Positions 17,527 through 29,601 of a stretch of 46,615 nucleotides of DNA are shown piece after piece; position 1 is the stretch's first letter, and each line of letters begins with the position of its first letter. The notes beneath the pieces were generated by a model that saw only the letters and a list, made by a program, of their open reading frames with translations, did not search any database and had not been told where the DNA came from. Location: NCBI GenBank assembly GCA_937930235.1, contig CALGLJ010000029.1, forward strand, positions 1 through 46,615. The letters run 5' to 3'. Position numbers and translations under genes: made by a program. Origin of the DNA: an uncultured Verrucomicrobiales bacterium (lineage in GTDB: Bacteria; Verrucomicrobiota; Verrucomicrobiia; Verrucomicrobiales; Akkermansiaceae).

Positions 17527-19014
17527 TTATTTGGTGATGAATTCGACGAGATCTTTCCGCATTTTTACGAGGTCAGGCTGATTGAGGTAGAACATATGGC
17601 CGGCATCGTACCAGGTGTATTCGATCAAGCTGCGTTGAGGAGCGGGGATCTGGTATGCTTGGTTAAAGCTTTGAATGATTCCGGTCGGGGGAGTGGCAAG
17701 ATCAGTATAGCCACACATGACGAGGATGCGTAGGTCAGGATTGTCACGCATGGCACGGGCGAGTCTTCCGGTGAGGTTGACGATGCTATTGTTTGCATTC
17801 CAGTTCCAGGGGTGGACTTTTCTCGTGAGGATTTCATATGGATGGTGGCCTTCCCAGCCGAGATCACGAGAGAGGTAATCATTCATAGCGGTGGCGAATG
17901 CTCCATAGACGACAGCATACGAGGGGTCGTAGTCAGGGTAGTCATCTTGAGGGCTGACGGATGGCCAAGCGACTCGACCATCGAAGCGTCCGATGGTTTT
18001 ACCTTCGGAGCGGAGAAGTTCTTTACGAAAGCGGGACGGGGAGATGCGAAGGTGATTCTCTTTCCAGAGCTCAGCCGAAATGCCGCTGAGTTGGCTGAGC
18101 TTTTGGGCTGCAGCTTCGATTTCTTCATTAGATAAAGTGGTTCCACGCATGAGGAGGGGGAAGTATTCCTGTCGGGCGTAGTCACGTGCTTTTTGGTAGA
18201 GGGCGGCTCGGTCTCCGGTGATTTTTTTGTGGTGGTGAGCTACGGCGGTAAATGCGGGGAGGAAGATGGCATTTGAAAAGTCATCGCCTTGCCCTCCTCT
18301 GAGGGTGCGGTAGTCCAGAAGTGAGGAGAGCATGACGGTGCCATTCAGGGTCATGCCATAACGACTTTGTAAATGCTCGGAAAGTCCAGCGGCGCGAATC
18401 CCTCCATAGCTTTCTCCTAGAAGGAACTTTGGAGAAGCCCAGCGATCGTTCTCGCTCACCCAGCGGCGGATGAAGTCACCGACAGATTCGATGTCACCAT
18501 TGACTCCGTGGAAGTCTCCCTTTTTTCCTTTTTCTTCGATACGCGAGTATCCGGTGGCGACGGGGTCGATGAATACAAGGTCGGCGATGTCTAGGATAGA
18601 GTGGGGATTTTCAATGAGTTCACGAGGTGGGGGGAGAGTCTTGGTGCCATCCTCGGCGGTGGGGACGAGGCGGGGGCCGACGCCTCCAAGGTGGAGCCAC
18701 ACGGCGGATGATCCGGGCCCTCCGTTGAAACAGAAAACAACAGGGCGCTTCGCCTTGTCTTTAATGCCAAGCCTTTGATAGGCGACATGGAAGATGGAGG
18801 CGCGGTCTTCACTTTTTTCGTTCTTGAGTTTGAGGGTGGCGGCGGTGACTCGGTAATCGATTTTTTTCCCGTCAATGGTGACCGAGTCTTGTTTTTCGAC
18901 CGAGGTTTTGGCTTCTTTTTTATCGCCGCTTTTTGGCTTCTTATCGTTTTTTTTCTTATCATCAGCGACCAGCAGAACGGTCGAGAGAGCGAAGATGGTA
19001 ATCAGTTTAGGCAT
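17527..19014 (-). CDS. S10-family serine carboxypeptidase-like protein, secreted
   Basis: The 495-residue protein has an N-terminal signal peptide (LITIFALSTVLLVA) followed by a Lys-rich linker (residues 19-45). The alpha/beta-hydrolase fold shows the S10 oxyanion motif FNGGPGSSAVW, the nucleophile Ser in LGESYGGIRAAG (residue about 202), Asp in MCGYTDLATP and His in YDAGHMFYLNQP. It would remove C-terminal residues from peptides outside the cytoplasm. It is the last gene of the proC-parA-radC-lpxA run, 12 bp after lpxA. Precise specificity is not visible. Confidence 0.9.
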   Translation of the reverse strand: MPKLITIFALSTVLLVADDKKKNDKKPKSGDKKEAKTSVEKQDSVTIDGKKIDYRVTAATLKLKNEKSEDRASIFHVAYQRLGIKDKAKRPVVFCFNGGPGSSAVWLHLGGVGPRLVPTAEDGTKTLPPPRELIENPHSILDIADLVFIDPVATGYSRIEEKGKKGDFHGVNGDIESVGDFIRRWVSENDRWASPKFLLGESYGGIRAAGLSEHLQSRYGMTLNGTVMLSSLLDYRTLRGGQGDDFSNAIFLPAFTAVAHHHKKITGDRAALYQKARDYARQEYFPLLMRGTTLSNEEIEAAAQKLSQLSGISAELWKENHLRISPSRFRKELLRSEGKTIGRFDGRVAWPSVSPQDDYPDYDPSYAVVYGAFATAMNDYLSRDLGWEGHHPYEILTRKVHPWNWNANNSIVNLTGRLARAMRDNPDLRILVMCGYTDLATPPTGIIQSFNQAYQIPAPQRSLIEYTWYDAGHMFYLNQPDLVKMRKDLVEFITK

Positions 19015-19026
19015 GGTTAAGATGGT

Positions 19027-19809
19027 TTACGGTGAGCGGGTGAGGATTCCTTTCGAGGAAGGATTTTTTACGGAGTTGATCAGGATCATGGCGGCGGGGC
19101 TCCAGTGTTGGCCGGCAATAATCGCGAGGGTGGCTGCGCGGGTGTCACGACCTTGGAAGAGGGCGCGATAAGCGGCTTTGATTTCCTTACGTTCTTCAGG
19201 TTTGAAACCCGCACGTTTGAGGCCGATGATGTTGAGGCCCGAAAGTTGATTGATACCGTGGACGATACAGTAGGGAGGGATGTCTTGCGTCGCGCCACCG
19301 TTTCCCTGAATGATGGAATAGTCACCGACGTGGATGAACTGGTGGTAGCCTGCGCCTCCCCCCATAAAGATGTGGGAGCCCATTTGAACGTGGCCGGCCA
19401 CCATGGCATTATTCGCTAACACGTTTTGATTTCCGATGGTGACATCGTGGGCGAGGTGAGAGGTTCCCATCATGAAATTCCCATCTCCTACGATGGTGTT
19501 CTTTCCTGCTTCGGTGCTTCGGTGAATGGTGACATATTCGCGGAAGGTATTTCCGTTTCCGATGATGACGCCGGAAGAAATGTTGGAATCAAATGTAAGG
19601 TCTTGGGGGTCACCTCCGATGACGGATGCGTGACCGACGGAATTTTTTGATCCCATGATGACTCCTCGGCAGATTTTGGCGTGGCTGTCGATTTGACAAT
19701 CCTCTCCGAGAGAGACTCCATCTTCGATGATTGCAAAAGGACCCACTTCGACGGAGTCATGCAGTTGGGCATCGGGAGAGACGAGGGCTGTTGGATGAAT
19801 GGAAGGCAT
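19027..19809 (-). CDS. lpxA: Acyl-[acyl-carrier-protein]-UDP-N-acetylglucosamine O-acyltransferase
   Basis: The 260-residue left-handed beta-helix protein shows hexapeptide repeats from the N-terminus (IHPTALVSPDAQLHDSVEVGP). The family block VIGGDPQDLTFD and the catalytic His (residue about 121, in GTSHLAHDVTIG) are present. The C-terminal helical domain carries LSGLNIIGLKRAGF. LpxA adds the first hydroxyacyl chain in lipid A synthesis, so the organism should make lipid A. It starts 11 bp after radC and ends 12 bp before the S10 gene. The usual lpx neighbours are not here. Confidence 0.95.
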   Translation of the reverse strand: MPSIHPTALVSPDAQLHDSVEVGPFAIIEDGVSLGEDCQIDSHAKICRGVIMGSKNSVGHASVIGGDPQDLTFDSNISSGVIIGNGNTFREYVTIHRSTEAGKNTIVGDGNFMMGTSHLAHDVTIGNQNVLANNAMVAGHVQMGSHIFMGGGAGYHQFIHVGDYSIIQGNGGATQDIPPYCIVHGINQLSGLNIIGLKRAGFKPEERKEIKAAYRALFQGRDTRAATLAIIAGQHWSPAAMILINSVKNPSSKGILTRSP

Positions 19810-19820
19810 GGCGTAGGCGG

Positions 19821-20522
19821 CTAGGAGAGTTTGTGATTCTCTTGATAGGAGTAATATCCATTGATGCCATCACGAGGGGTTCCGATGATAAGGTGATCAA
19901 CGAGGGTGAGATGGAAGAGAGCTGCGGCTTCGTTGAGATCTTTGGTGAACTGATCATCCTGTGAACTGGGGGTAGGGTTCCCTGAAGGATGGTTGTGAAG
20001 GACGAGGAAGGCGGGAGCTTGGTCGATGATGGCGGGACGGATGACATCACGGACGACTGCGGCGGTGAAGTCGGCCGTGCCGGTGGAAATTTCGACGGTA
20101 CGTTTCAGATGGAGTCGCTTGGAGAGAGTAGCGACGATGAGCGCTTCGGTATTACGGTATTGGAGATCGTGGCGGAAATAATGGTAGATCCTCTCAGGGC
20201 TATTGAGGGGTGTTTCTTGGAGGTTTTCACGCGATGCGCGTAGGCCAAGTTCGAAGGCGGCGGCGAGTTGGCAGGCCTTGGCTAATCCGAGTCCATGTTC
20301 GCGGCGGAGGTCTTCGATGTGGAGCCGGCCAAGATTTGAAATGCTCCCATGTTTTTGAATTAAGCGACGGCCGATTTCGATGGCGCTGGCTCCGGCGGTC
20401 CCAGTGCGTAGGAAGATGGCGAGGAGTTCGGAGGAGCTGAGAGCGGTCGCTCCGAGGCGTTGCATTTTTTCCCGCGGGCGTTCATCTGCGGGGAGATCGT
20501 TGATACGCTGGGAATGGGACAC
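19821..20522 (-). CDS. radC: RadC-family JAB/MPN protein
   Basis: The 233-residue protein starts at a GTG (20522). The N-terminal half contains a helix-hairpin-helix-like segment (SISNLGRLHIEDLRREHGLGLAKACQL). The C-terminal half has the JAMM metalloprotease-like motif VLHNHPSGNPTPSSQD (HxH-x7-S-x2-D) that binds zinc. RadC was once linked to DNA repair, but its real activity in most bacteria is unclear. It lies between parA (54 bp gap) and lpxA (11 bp gap). Confidence 0.93.
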   Translation of the reverse strand: MSHSQRINDLPADERPREKMQRLGATALSSSELLAIFLRTGTAGASAIEIGRRLIQKHGSISNLGRLHIEDLRREHGLGLAKACQLAAAFELGLRASRENLQETPLNSPERIYHYFRHDLQYRNTEALIVATLSKRLHLKRTVEISTGTADFTAAVVRDVIRPAIIDQAPAFLVLHNHPSGNPTPSSQDDQFTKDLNEAAALFHLTLVDHLIIGTPRDGINGYYSYQENHKLS

Positions 20523-20576
20523 GGAATGGATTGAAGCGGATGTGTTAGGGGGGCGGGAGATATTTCAGGCCGAGAC

Positions 20577-21341
20577 TTAAGCATGACGCGCAAGAAACTC
20601 TTTGGTGAAGGCGAGATAGGATTTAGCTCCTGAGCCACTCGGGTCGTGTTCGTAAATTGTGCTCCCGTGACTGGGAGCTTCTCCGATGCGGATGGTCCGG
20701 GGGATGATGCTTTTGTAGAGCTGTTCGGGGAAGAAATTTTCGACTTCCTTGACCACGTCACGAGAGAGGTTAGTGCGCCCGTCATACATGGTCATGAGAA
20801 TGCCTTCGAGTTGGACTTTAGAGGCACCAGATTCACGAATTTGTTCTACGACACGCATGATCTTTGCCAGTCCTTCGAGGCCAAACCACTCACATTGTAG
20901 GGGGATGATGATCTCATCAGCGGCGGCAATGGCAGAAGTCATGAGGATGCCGAGGGAGGGAGGGGTGTCGAGGATGCAGTAGTCGAAATCAAACTTTGCG
21001 CTGACTTCATCGAGGAGGGTGCGCAAGCGAGTCAGGTGGTCATCCATTTGCGCGAGTTCGATCTCCACGCCTGCGAGATCCATGTCACCTGGGACGAGGA
21101 AGAGGTTTTCGATTTTCGTTTCGATGATTTTGTCTTCGATCTTGGCCTGTCCAATGAGGGGAAGGTAGATGCAGCCTTCGCCAGAAGCCTCCGCTCCGAT
21201 GCCGCTGGTGGCATTGGCTTGGGGGTCGAGATCGAGAAGAAGAATTTTTTTTCCTTCCGCCGCGAGGCCGGCGGAAAGATTGATGGCTGTGGTGGTCTTG
21301 CCGACTCCTCCTTTTTGGTTGCCGATGGCGATGATTTTCAT
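20577..21341 (-). CDS. ParA-family ATPase (chromosome partitioning, Soj-like)
   Basis: The 254-residue protein carries the deviant Walker A motif [13 protein letters not shown] near residues 9-21, with the signature Lys. The switch I/II regions are [13 protein letters not shown] and [12 protein letters not shown]. It is the Soj/ParA type that uses ATP-dependent dimerisation on nucleoid DNA to segregate the origin. A parB gene usually follows parA but is not adjacent here; radC follows instead. It could equally serve a protein cargo, so the name parA/soj is not claimed as settled. Confidence 0.88.
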   Translation of the reverse strand: MKIIAIGNQKGGVGKTTTAINLSAGLAAEGKKILLLDLDPQANATSGIGAEASGEGCIYLPLIGQAKIEDKIIETKIENLFLVPGDMDLAGVEIELAQMDDHLTRLRTLLDEVSAKFDFDYCILDTPPSLGILMTSAIAAADEIIIPLQCEWFGLEGLAKIMRVVEQIRESGASKVQLEGILMTMYDGRTNLSRDVVKEVENFFPEQLYKSIIPRTIRIGEAPSHGSTIYEHDPSGSGAKSYLAFTKEFLARHA

Positions 21342-21410
21342 GGAAGTGAGGTGGGGAAAAGTGGCAGGATGCAGCTGGTGGAAAAGTAAAATTCTCGCGT
21401 CCCGAAATAT

Positions 21411-22220
21411 TTATTCGGCTCCGAGTTCATTCCCTCGTTGGGTGGCTTGGTGGACGGCTTTGATCAAGGTGGAGCGGAGCCCCCCTTCTTCGAGGGCAGT
21501 GATCCCGGCAATGGTGGTGCCGCCGGGAGAAGTGACCCGGTCTCTGAGTTCTGCGGGGTGCAGGCCGGTTTCTCGGACCATGGTGGCGGCTCCAATGACT
21601 GTTTGAACGGCGAGTTCTAGGGCTTGTTTACGCGGGAGGCCTTCAAGGACTCCGCCGTCCGCGAGAGCTTCGATAATCATGTAAATGTAGGCGGGGCCAC
21701 TCCCAGATAGTCCGGTGACGGCATTCATGAGCTGTTCTTTGACGTGAAGAACGGAGCCAACGGCACTGAGGAGTCCTTCTACGATTTCGCCATCAGCAAG
21801 GCTGGTATGATTCCCGAGGGAATATGCGGCGGCACCTTCTCCTACGAGAGCAGGGGTATTCGGCATCACACGCACAAAACGTGCAGAATGACCTGCGGTG
21901 CGTTCCATAAAATCGAGCTGAATCCCGGCGGCGATCGAGATGATGAGAAGCTCGTCGGGAGTGCGCTGACTTTCAGCTACAGTCGTGAGAATCTGGCCCA
22001 CGGTGTCTGGTTTGACGCAGAGGAGTAAGGTATCGCATTCCGTGATGAGGTCGGTGAGGCCCTTGCCAGAGATCGCGTTGATTTCAGAAGCGAGAGTTTC
22101 CATGGCCTGGGGGACGGGGTCATAGGCCATAATCGTCGCGTGATTGAGGGCGCCTGATTGATAAGCGCCCACTGCGAGAGCATGAGCCATCTTGCCACAG
22201 CCAATGATGCCAATCTTCAT
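21411..22220 (-). CDS. proC: Pyrroline-5-carboxylate reductase
   Basis: The 269-residue protein starts MKIGIIGCGKMAHALAVG, the typical ProC Rossmann N-terminus, so the ATG at 22220 is preferred over 22250. The signature near the C-terminus is present (LSGSGPAYIYMIIEALADGGV, then VTSPGGTTIAGI). It reduces 1-pyrroline-5-carboxylate to proline. It is the first gene of the minus-strand run proC-parA-radC-lpxA-S10, although the 69 bp gap to parA leaves room for a second promoter. Confidence 0.95.
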   Translation of the reverse strand: MKIGIIGCGKMAHALAVGAYQSGALNHATIMAYDPVPQAMETLASEINAISGKGLTDLITECDTLLLCVKPDTVGQILTTVAESQRTPDELLIISIAAGIQLDFMERTAGHSARFVRVMPNTPALVGEGAAAYSLGNHTSLADGEIVEGLLSAVGSVLHVKEQLMNAVTGLSGSGPAYIYMIIEALADGGVLEGLPRKQALELAVQTVIGAATMVRETGLHPAELRDRVTSPGGTTIAGITALEEGGLRSTLIKAVHQATQRGNELGAE

Positions 22221-22279
22221 GCCGTGAGACTGAAGGGAAAGGCATTGCATTGGCGAGGGTTTTCGAGGAGAAATCCCGC

Positions 22280-23959
22280 ATGACTAGTGGGAAGACCGTC
22301 ATTTTTTTGATTCTGGCCTTAATTTCTTCGATGAAAGCGAAGGAGGAATTTCAGGTAGATCTGGTGATTCACCCCGTGGTGGCTTCTTTAGGAGAGCCAG
22401 CGTTTTATTTAGAAGAACCGACGATGTTTGCCATTTCTTCGCCAAACCCCAAGGTCTCGAAGCATATTAAACAAGGAGTGGCTCTCTTTAATGCGCCATG
22501 GGATTTCGAGGCGTATCGGCATTTCTGTGCGGCGGCGAAAGCAGACCCAGATTGTCTTATGGCATATTGGGGGATCGTAATGTCCTTGGCTGGAAATGCC
22601 AGTGAGTTTTATGAACAGCGGAAGCACGCGGTGCAGAGACTTTTGACTCTCCTGGAAGCAGAACCCAAAGTGGGGGTCGAGATTGAGCAAGCCTATGCGC
22701 TGGCGGCAGTGCGCCTTGTCAGCGAGGGAAGCGGAAAAGCGGCGGAGACCTATCTCAAGATTTCTGATAATTATCCTGCAGATCAGCAGTCCCGACTCTT
22801 AGGACATTTTCTCATGCGTGATGGCTATGATGTGAATGGGAAACCAAAAGTCCGCCAAGAGGTGGTGAATCGGAAGATGCATGAGCTTGTGGTGGAAAAT
22901 GGAGAGCGTTTTGATCTTCTTTCCTTCTGGCTCATGGGGCTATCGGAAGCACCTGCGGGAGCGATTGATCTGCGAATTGATGCTTTACCGGTGGCGAGAA
23001 GGCTCGCGCGTTTGAATCCAGATTTTCCCGTTTATCAACTGACCGCAGCGCATGTGGAAGCTCGTTGCGGCAATGCCAAGCTTGCGATTGCTTATGCTAC
23101 CAAAGCTCGTGATCTCTTTGCGAAGTATATGAAGGAGCAGAAGGTGGAGGTTTACGATTGCGAAGGTTGGATCCGAGCGCAGCTCTACTTGGCCCATCTT
23201 TACACTGGAAAAGGCGAATTTCAAAAGGCCCTGCCCATTGCGAAGGAGTTAGCGTCCTATCAGATCGAAGAATCTCGTTTGTTCTCTCGGGGAGCGTCCC
23301 TCCTACTCTGGGATGGGCGCACGCTGGGCGCGCGGCTCTATGCGTCTCGCTCTGAGGTGAAATCTTTTGATGCCGGAATTAAGATGCTCGATATCTTACC
23401 CAAGGAGCAATGGTATGAAAAAAAATCTCTGGTAGGGAACTACCGCGATGGTCTCGTATTGTATCTCGGGGCACGTAAGGCGATTGCTTCGAAAGATCTC
23501 AAAGCGGCCAGCGCATTGCACTCCCAGATGGTCCAGCGAGGGCAAATCATGGGTCAGGAGAGGAAGTTAGCGCGCCAGACGAGTAGCTTCTCTGAGTGGT
23601 ATCGAGCCGCCTCGAATCTTGGCGTCATGGCCACCGAGCTTCAGGGAATGATGGCGGAGAAAGCGACGGGAGCCCAGAAGATGGCGGCGGTCAATTGGTA
23701 TCAGTCAGCCATCGAGCAACAGGCTCTCCCGACGGGAGGGCTCCCTCCGAGCCTTTCGTATCCGGTGGAACAACGGCTCGGCTGGTTCTACATCTATGAT
23801 GGGCAAAAGCAAAAAGCCCTCGAAACCATCAGAGGTGGACTCAAGCGTCGCCCGAATCATCTGGGGATGCTGAAAGCTTATCGTGAAATCCTCGCACGTA
23901 TGGGCAAAAAAGCGGAAGCAGACCAGATTAAGAAAACGATTGATCTGGTGCTACAGTGA
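22280..23959 (+). CDS. Secreted tetratricopeptide-repeat-like protein of unknown function
   Basis: The predicted 559-residue protein starts at the ATG at 22280, which follows a good Shine-Dalgarno (GAGGAGAAA, 6 bp gap); an upstream in-frame ATG at 22250 is less likely. The N-terminus TVIFLILALISSMKA is a signal peptide. The body is helical with TPR-like units: GVALFNAPWDFEAYRHFCAA, AYWGIVMSL, AYATKARDLFAKYM and, near the C-terminus, KALETIRGGLKRRPNHLGML. TPR proteins mediate protein contacts; the partner is unknown. Its stop codon overlaps the start of the MFS transporter by 4 bp. Confidence 0.8.
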   Translation: MTSGKTVIFLILALISSMKAKEEFQVDLVIHPVVASLGEPAFYLEEPTMFAISSPNPKVSKHIKQGVALFNAPWDFEAYRHFCAAAKADPDCLMAYWGIVMSLAGNASEFYEQRKHAVQRLLTLLEAEPKVGVEIEQAYALAAVRLVSEGSGKAAETYLKISDNYPADQQSRLLGHFLMRDGYDVNGKPKVRQEVVNRKMHELVVENGERFDLLSFWLMGLSEAPAGAIDLRIDALPVARRLARLNPDFPVYQLTAAHVEARCGNAKLAIAYATKARDLFAKYMKEQKVEVYDCEGWIRAQLYLAHLYTGKGEFQKALPIAKELASYQIEESRLFSRGASLLLWDGRTLGARLYASRSEVKSFDAGIKMLDILPKEQWYEKKSLVGNYRDGLVLYLGARKAIASKDLKAASALHSQMVQRGQIMGQERKLARQTSSFSEWYRAASNLGVMATELQGMMAEKATGAQKMAAVNWYQSAIEQQALPTGGLPPSLSYPVEQRLGWFYIYDGQKQKALETIRGGLKRRPNHLGMLKAYREILARMGKKAEADQIKKTIDLVLQ

Positions 23960-25179
23960 ACCGTTCACGCTGGCTAGGGCATCCGTATTGGATTTCTGTT
24001 GTTTTTTTCCTTCTGGCAAGCGCGCCGGGATTCTGGATGCCTGCGCTCAGTAATGTGCTACGGGGGCATGGGCTAGCTGATCAAGTGGCCTTAGCTTTTA
24101 TGATCCCTGGGATCGCGGTGATGATTTCCCCGCTCATTTTTGCGGCCCAAGTCGATCAACGGTATCAAGCTCAGAAAGTGCTCGGAGGGATTCTTATCTT
24201 TGGAGCCGTTTTTCTCTACTATGCATTCGTTGCGGTGGAACAAGGGTGGGGGGCAGGATGGTTTCTGACTCTCTTTGCGATCAATGCACTCATCTCTGCG
24301 CCAGCCTGGTCCTTGCTTACTATGATTACGCTTTCGAATCTCCCAGATGCCGGGAAAAATTTCGGTCTCTTCCGGGTGTGGGGGACGGTAGGATGGTTGG
24401 TTGCGGGAATTTTAGTGAGTGTCTATTCGCTCGATCTCTCTCCCGCCACCGGGCAAATCGCCGCAGGGATACGTCTCGTGGCGGGGGTGGCGTGCTTTTT
24501 CCTGCCGCCGACTTTTCCACAAGGTGGGGCACCAAAGTCTATTGGGGAAGCTCTCGGGCTTGGAGCCTTCCGGCTCTTGAGAGATCGTGATCAGGCGGTA
24601 TTTTTCCTCACGGCCTTTCTTTTCAGCATTCCGCTTGCCGCCTTTTATCTTCACACGCCGGTGCATCTCAAAGACCTCGGAGTCGAATGGATTAGCGGGA
24701 CCATGGCGATTGCGCAAATTGTGGAAGCAATCGCTATGCTCTACCTTGGTTTTGTCATTTCGAGATTTCGGGTGAAGAGCATCCTCCTAGTCGCGCTGAT
24801 TTGTGGAGTGCTGCGATATTCTTTTTGTGCCATGGATCAATTCGGGTGGCTGCTTCTAGGGATCATGCTGCATGGAATTTGTTGGACCTTTTTTTATGAA
24901 GCCGGTCGCATTTATGTTAATCGCAGGGTCGATGCCAGTATTCGCGGGCAAGCGCAGGCTCTCTTAGGGCTTGCGACCAGCGGACTGGCAGGAGTTTTAG
25001 GGGTCTTGGTGGTAAAAGTTTTGTTTTCCCGGTTCGTGGAACAAGAAGGGGGAGCTGGCTGGTCTGGATACTGGCTCGTCCTCACCGTGCTTTCTGGATT
25101 CAGTTTGGTGCTTTTTGTCGTAGGCTATCGCGGGCTTCCGGTCTCCGCTTCAGATAAAGAAAATCCGCCTCCAATCTGA
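23956..25179 (+). CDS. Major facilitator superfamily transporter
   Basis: The 407-residue protein has about twelve hydrophobic segments. It starts at a GTG inside the stop of the TPR gene, so translation is coupled. The layout (SAPGFWMPALSNVLRGHG early, FGLFRVWGTVGWLVAG in the middle and FYEAGRIYVNRRVDASIRGQAQAL late) recalls the nucleoside:H+ symporter-like MFS group, in which the FR.WG.vGW motif and RgqaQ are typical. The substrate is not certain; nucleosides are a reasonable first guess from the family. Confidence 0.85.
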   Translation: MNRSRWLGHPYWISVVFFLLASAPGFWMPALSNVLRGHGLADQVALAFMIPGIAVMISPLIFAAQVDQRYQAQKVLGGILIFGAVFLYYAFVAVEQGWGAGWFLTLFAINALISAPAWSLLTMITLSNLPDAGKNFGLFRVWGTVGWLVAGILVSVYSLDLSPATGQIAAGIRLVAGVACFFLPPTFPQGGAPKSIGEALGLGAFRLLRDRDQAVFFLTAFLFSIPLAAFYLHTPVHLKDLGVEWISGTMAIAQIVEAIAMLYLGFVISRFRVKSILLVALICGVLRYSFCAMDQFGWLLLGIMLHGICWTFFYEAGRIYVNRRVDASIRGQAQALLGLATSGLAGVLGVLVVKVLFSRFVEQEGGAGWSGYWLVLTVLSGFSLVLFVVGYRGLPVSASDKENPPPI

Positions 25180-25296
25180 TGTTTTATGATGCAATTCAAA
25201 TTGACGAATTTTCTTCAGCAAGTAAGATAATAGATTAATTTTGTCATCCTTAGACAAATCCTTGCATTCCCTCCGCTATAGTCACAAGCTTTCGCC

Positions 25297-28465
<3,169 letters not shown>

Positions 28466-28483
28466 CTCATTTTTCGTATTTCG

Positions 28484-28518
28484 AAAGCCGTGAGAGTCAT
28501 TACTCTTGCGGCTTTTTT
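28484..28518 (+). terminator. Intrinsic terminator after eno
   Basis: The arms AAAGCCG...GAGAGT and ACTCTT...CGGCTTT form a near-perfect hairpin with a 4-nt loop and a run of six T. It overlaps the 3' end of the convergent vanZ-like gene. Confidence 0.85.
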
Positions 28519-28943
28519 GTGTGCTCAGGAGAAGAAGCAGACTTTGAAAGAAAGCCTTGATCGACCCAACGAAAAACAAATGCTCCAAATAGGCCTCCGA
28601 GGGTGTCAGCGATCCAATCGCCAAGGTCATTCCCGGTTCTTCCGGCGGAGAAAGATTGATGGTATTCATCGTAGACTCCGATCACGGAAAGGATCAGGGG
28701 AATGATAATCAGGAGTTTTTTCCACGGCCAAAGCTTCCCATAACGAATGGCCGCCGCGAGGAGTCCGGCTCCTCCAAAGAAATAGCCGAAGTGAGCAACC
28801 TTATCGATATAAGGGATTTCCAATCCTGGAGTCTTCTCGGGGACTGGGCCAGAAGAGAGGTAGGTCAGTAAGAGGAACCAGAGGACAAAACTCCAGCTCC
28901 AGAATTTCCCGGAACGAGGGACGTATTTAATCAGCGTCTCCAC
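28500..28943 (-). CDS. VanZ-like family membrane protein
   Basis: The 147-residue protein has four hydrophobic segments. It shows the VanZ family features: the IDKVAHFGYFFGGAGLLAA segment and the GVYDEYHQSFSAGRTGNDLGDWIADTLGGLFGAF block, in which the E-hQ-F...R..D..D..aN/T-G motif is typical. VanZ homologues can affect teicoplanin resistance; most are uncharacterised membrane proteins. Its start overlaps the end of the BrnA-like gene by 17 bp and its stop lies inside the eno terminator stem. Confidence 0.85.
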   Translation of the reverse strand: METLIKYVPRSGKFWSWSFVLWFLLLTYLSSGPVPEKTPGLEIPYIDKVAHFGYFFGGAGLLAAAIRYGKLWPWKKLLIIIPLILSVIGVYDEYHQSFSAGRTGNDLGDWIADTLGGLFGAFVFRWVDQGFLSKSASSPEHTKKPQE

Positions 28944-29211
28944 TCCGGCGCATTTCTTCTTCCATTCTTTCTGCGAGCCATTGCTTCATCATCGATTGGT
29001 AGTTGAGAAATCGAGAGCGAGCAATTCGCTTGATACGGGAGAGCATGCGAGGATCGAAACGTAGGGTAATGGTGGTCGATTCCCGAGAGTCAGGAGAATG
29101 AATGGAAGCATTGATCAATTGCGGAGCAAGTTCGTGCTTGTCCCAAAATGCGCATTCTTCTTCATCAGATTCGAAATCTGGGAGCTTACTCCATGAGTTG
29201 ATGGTTTTCAT
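28927..29211 (-). CDS. BrnA-like antitoxin (CopG/ribbon-helix-helix)
   Basis: The 94-residue protein has an acidic N-terminus with SDEEECAFWDKH and a C-terminal ribbon-helix-helix-like segment (STTITLRFDPRMLSRIKRIARSRFLNYQSMMKQWLAERM). This is the form of CopG-type antitoxins such as BrnA, in which the DNA-binding end also represses the operon. It follows the BrnT-like toxin gene by 20 bp, the usual toxin-then-antitoxin order of brnTA. Confidence 0.78.
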   Translation of the reverse strand: MKTINSWSKLPDFESDEEECAFWDKHELAPQLINASIHSPDSRESTTITLRFDPRMLSRIKRIARSRFLNYQSMMKQWLAERMEEEMRRSGDAD

Positions 29212-29231
29212 CAGGATAAAAAATAGGGGAA

Positions 29232-29510
29232 TTATTTGAACTCGGCGAGCTTACGGTCGTAGTAGGAGGCTTCATCTTCCGACATTTCACGAGCGGCGAC
29301 CACGCGTGCTTTTTTACCATTTGACCAAAATGCCAGAAAGAGGTGTCGATTTCCGATGGTTTTCCCGAGGAGATAATACCGTGTTTCATTATCGGCTCGT
29401 TCCGAATCTGGTAAAAGGCGGATGGAAAAAGGATCTTCAAAGATTTCCTCAATTTCGTGAGGTTTAATCTTACGGGTGTCAAAAGGGACGTCTGTAAAAT
29501 CAAGTTCCAT
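29232..29510 (-). CDS. BrnT-like ribonuclease toxin
   Basis: The 92-residue protein matches BrnT through its second half: RYYLLGKTIGNRHLFLAFWSNGKKARVVAAREMSEDEASYYDR. BrnT is a RelE-fold ribonuclease that inhibits translation and is bound by BrnA. The first half (MELDFTDVPFDTRKIKPHEIEEIFEDPFS) lacks the usual FEWDPxKxxxNxxKHGV opening, though FEDP-type residues remain, so the toxin may be diverged. It is next to the BrnA-like gene and 91 bp downstream of selO. Confidence 0.75.
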   Translation of the reverse strand: MELDFTDVPFDTRKIKPHEIEEIFEDPFSIRLLPDSERADNETRYYLLGKTIGNRHLFLAFWSNGKKARVVAAREMSEDEASYYDRKLAEFK

Positions 29511-29601
29511 AAGGCTGCGCTCTTAACAGGATAAACGATGGGTTGAGGAAGGAAAGGGATTTGTTAGGATGTCTTCAGGATAGATTGACTTCGGGTGCCC
29601 T

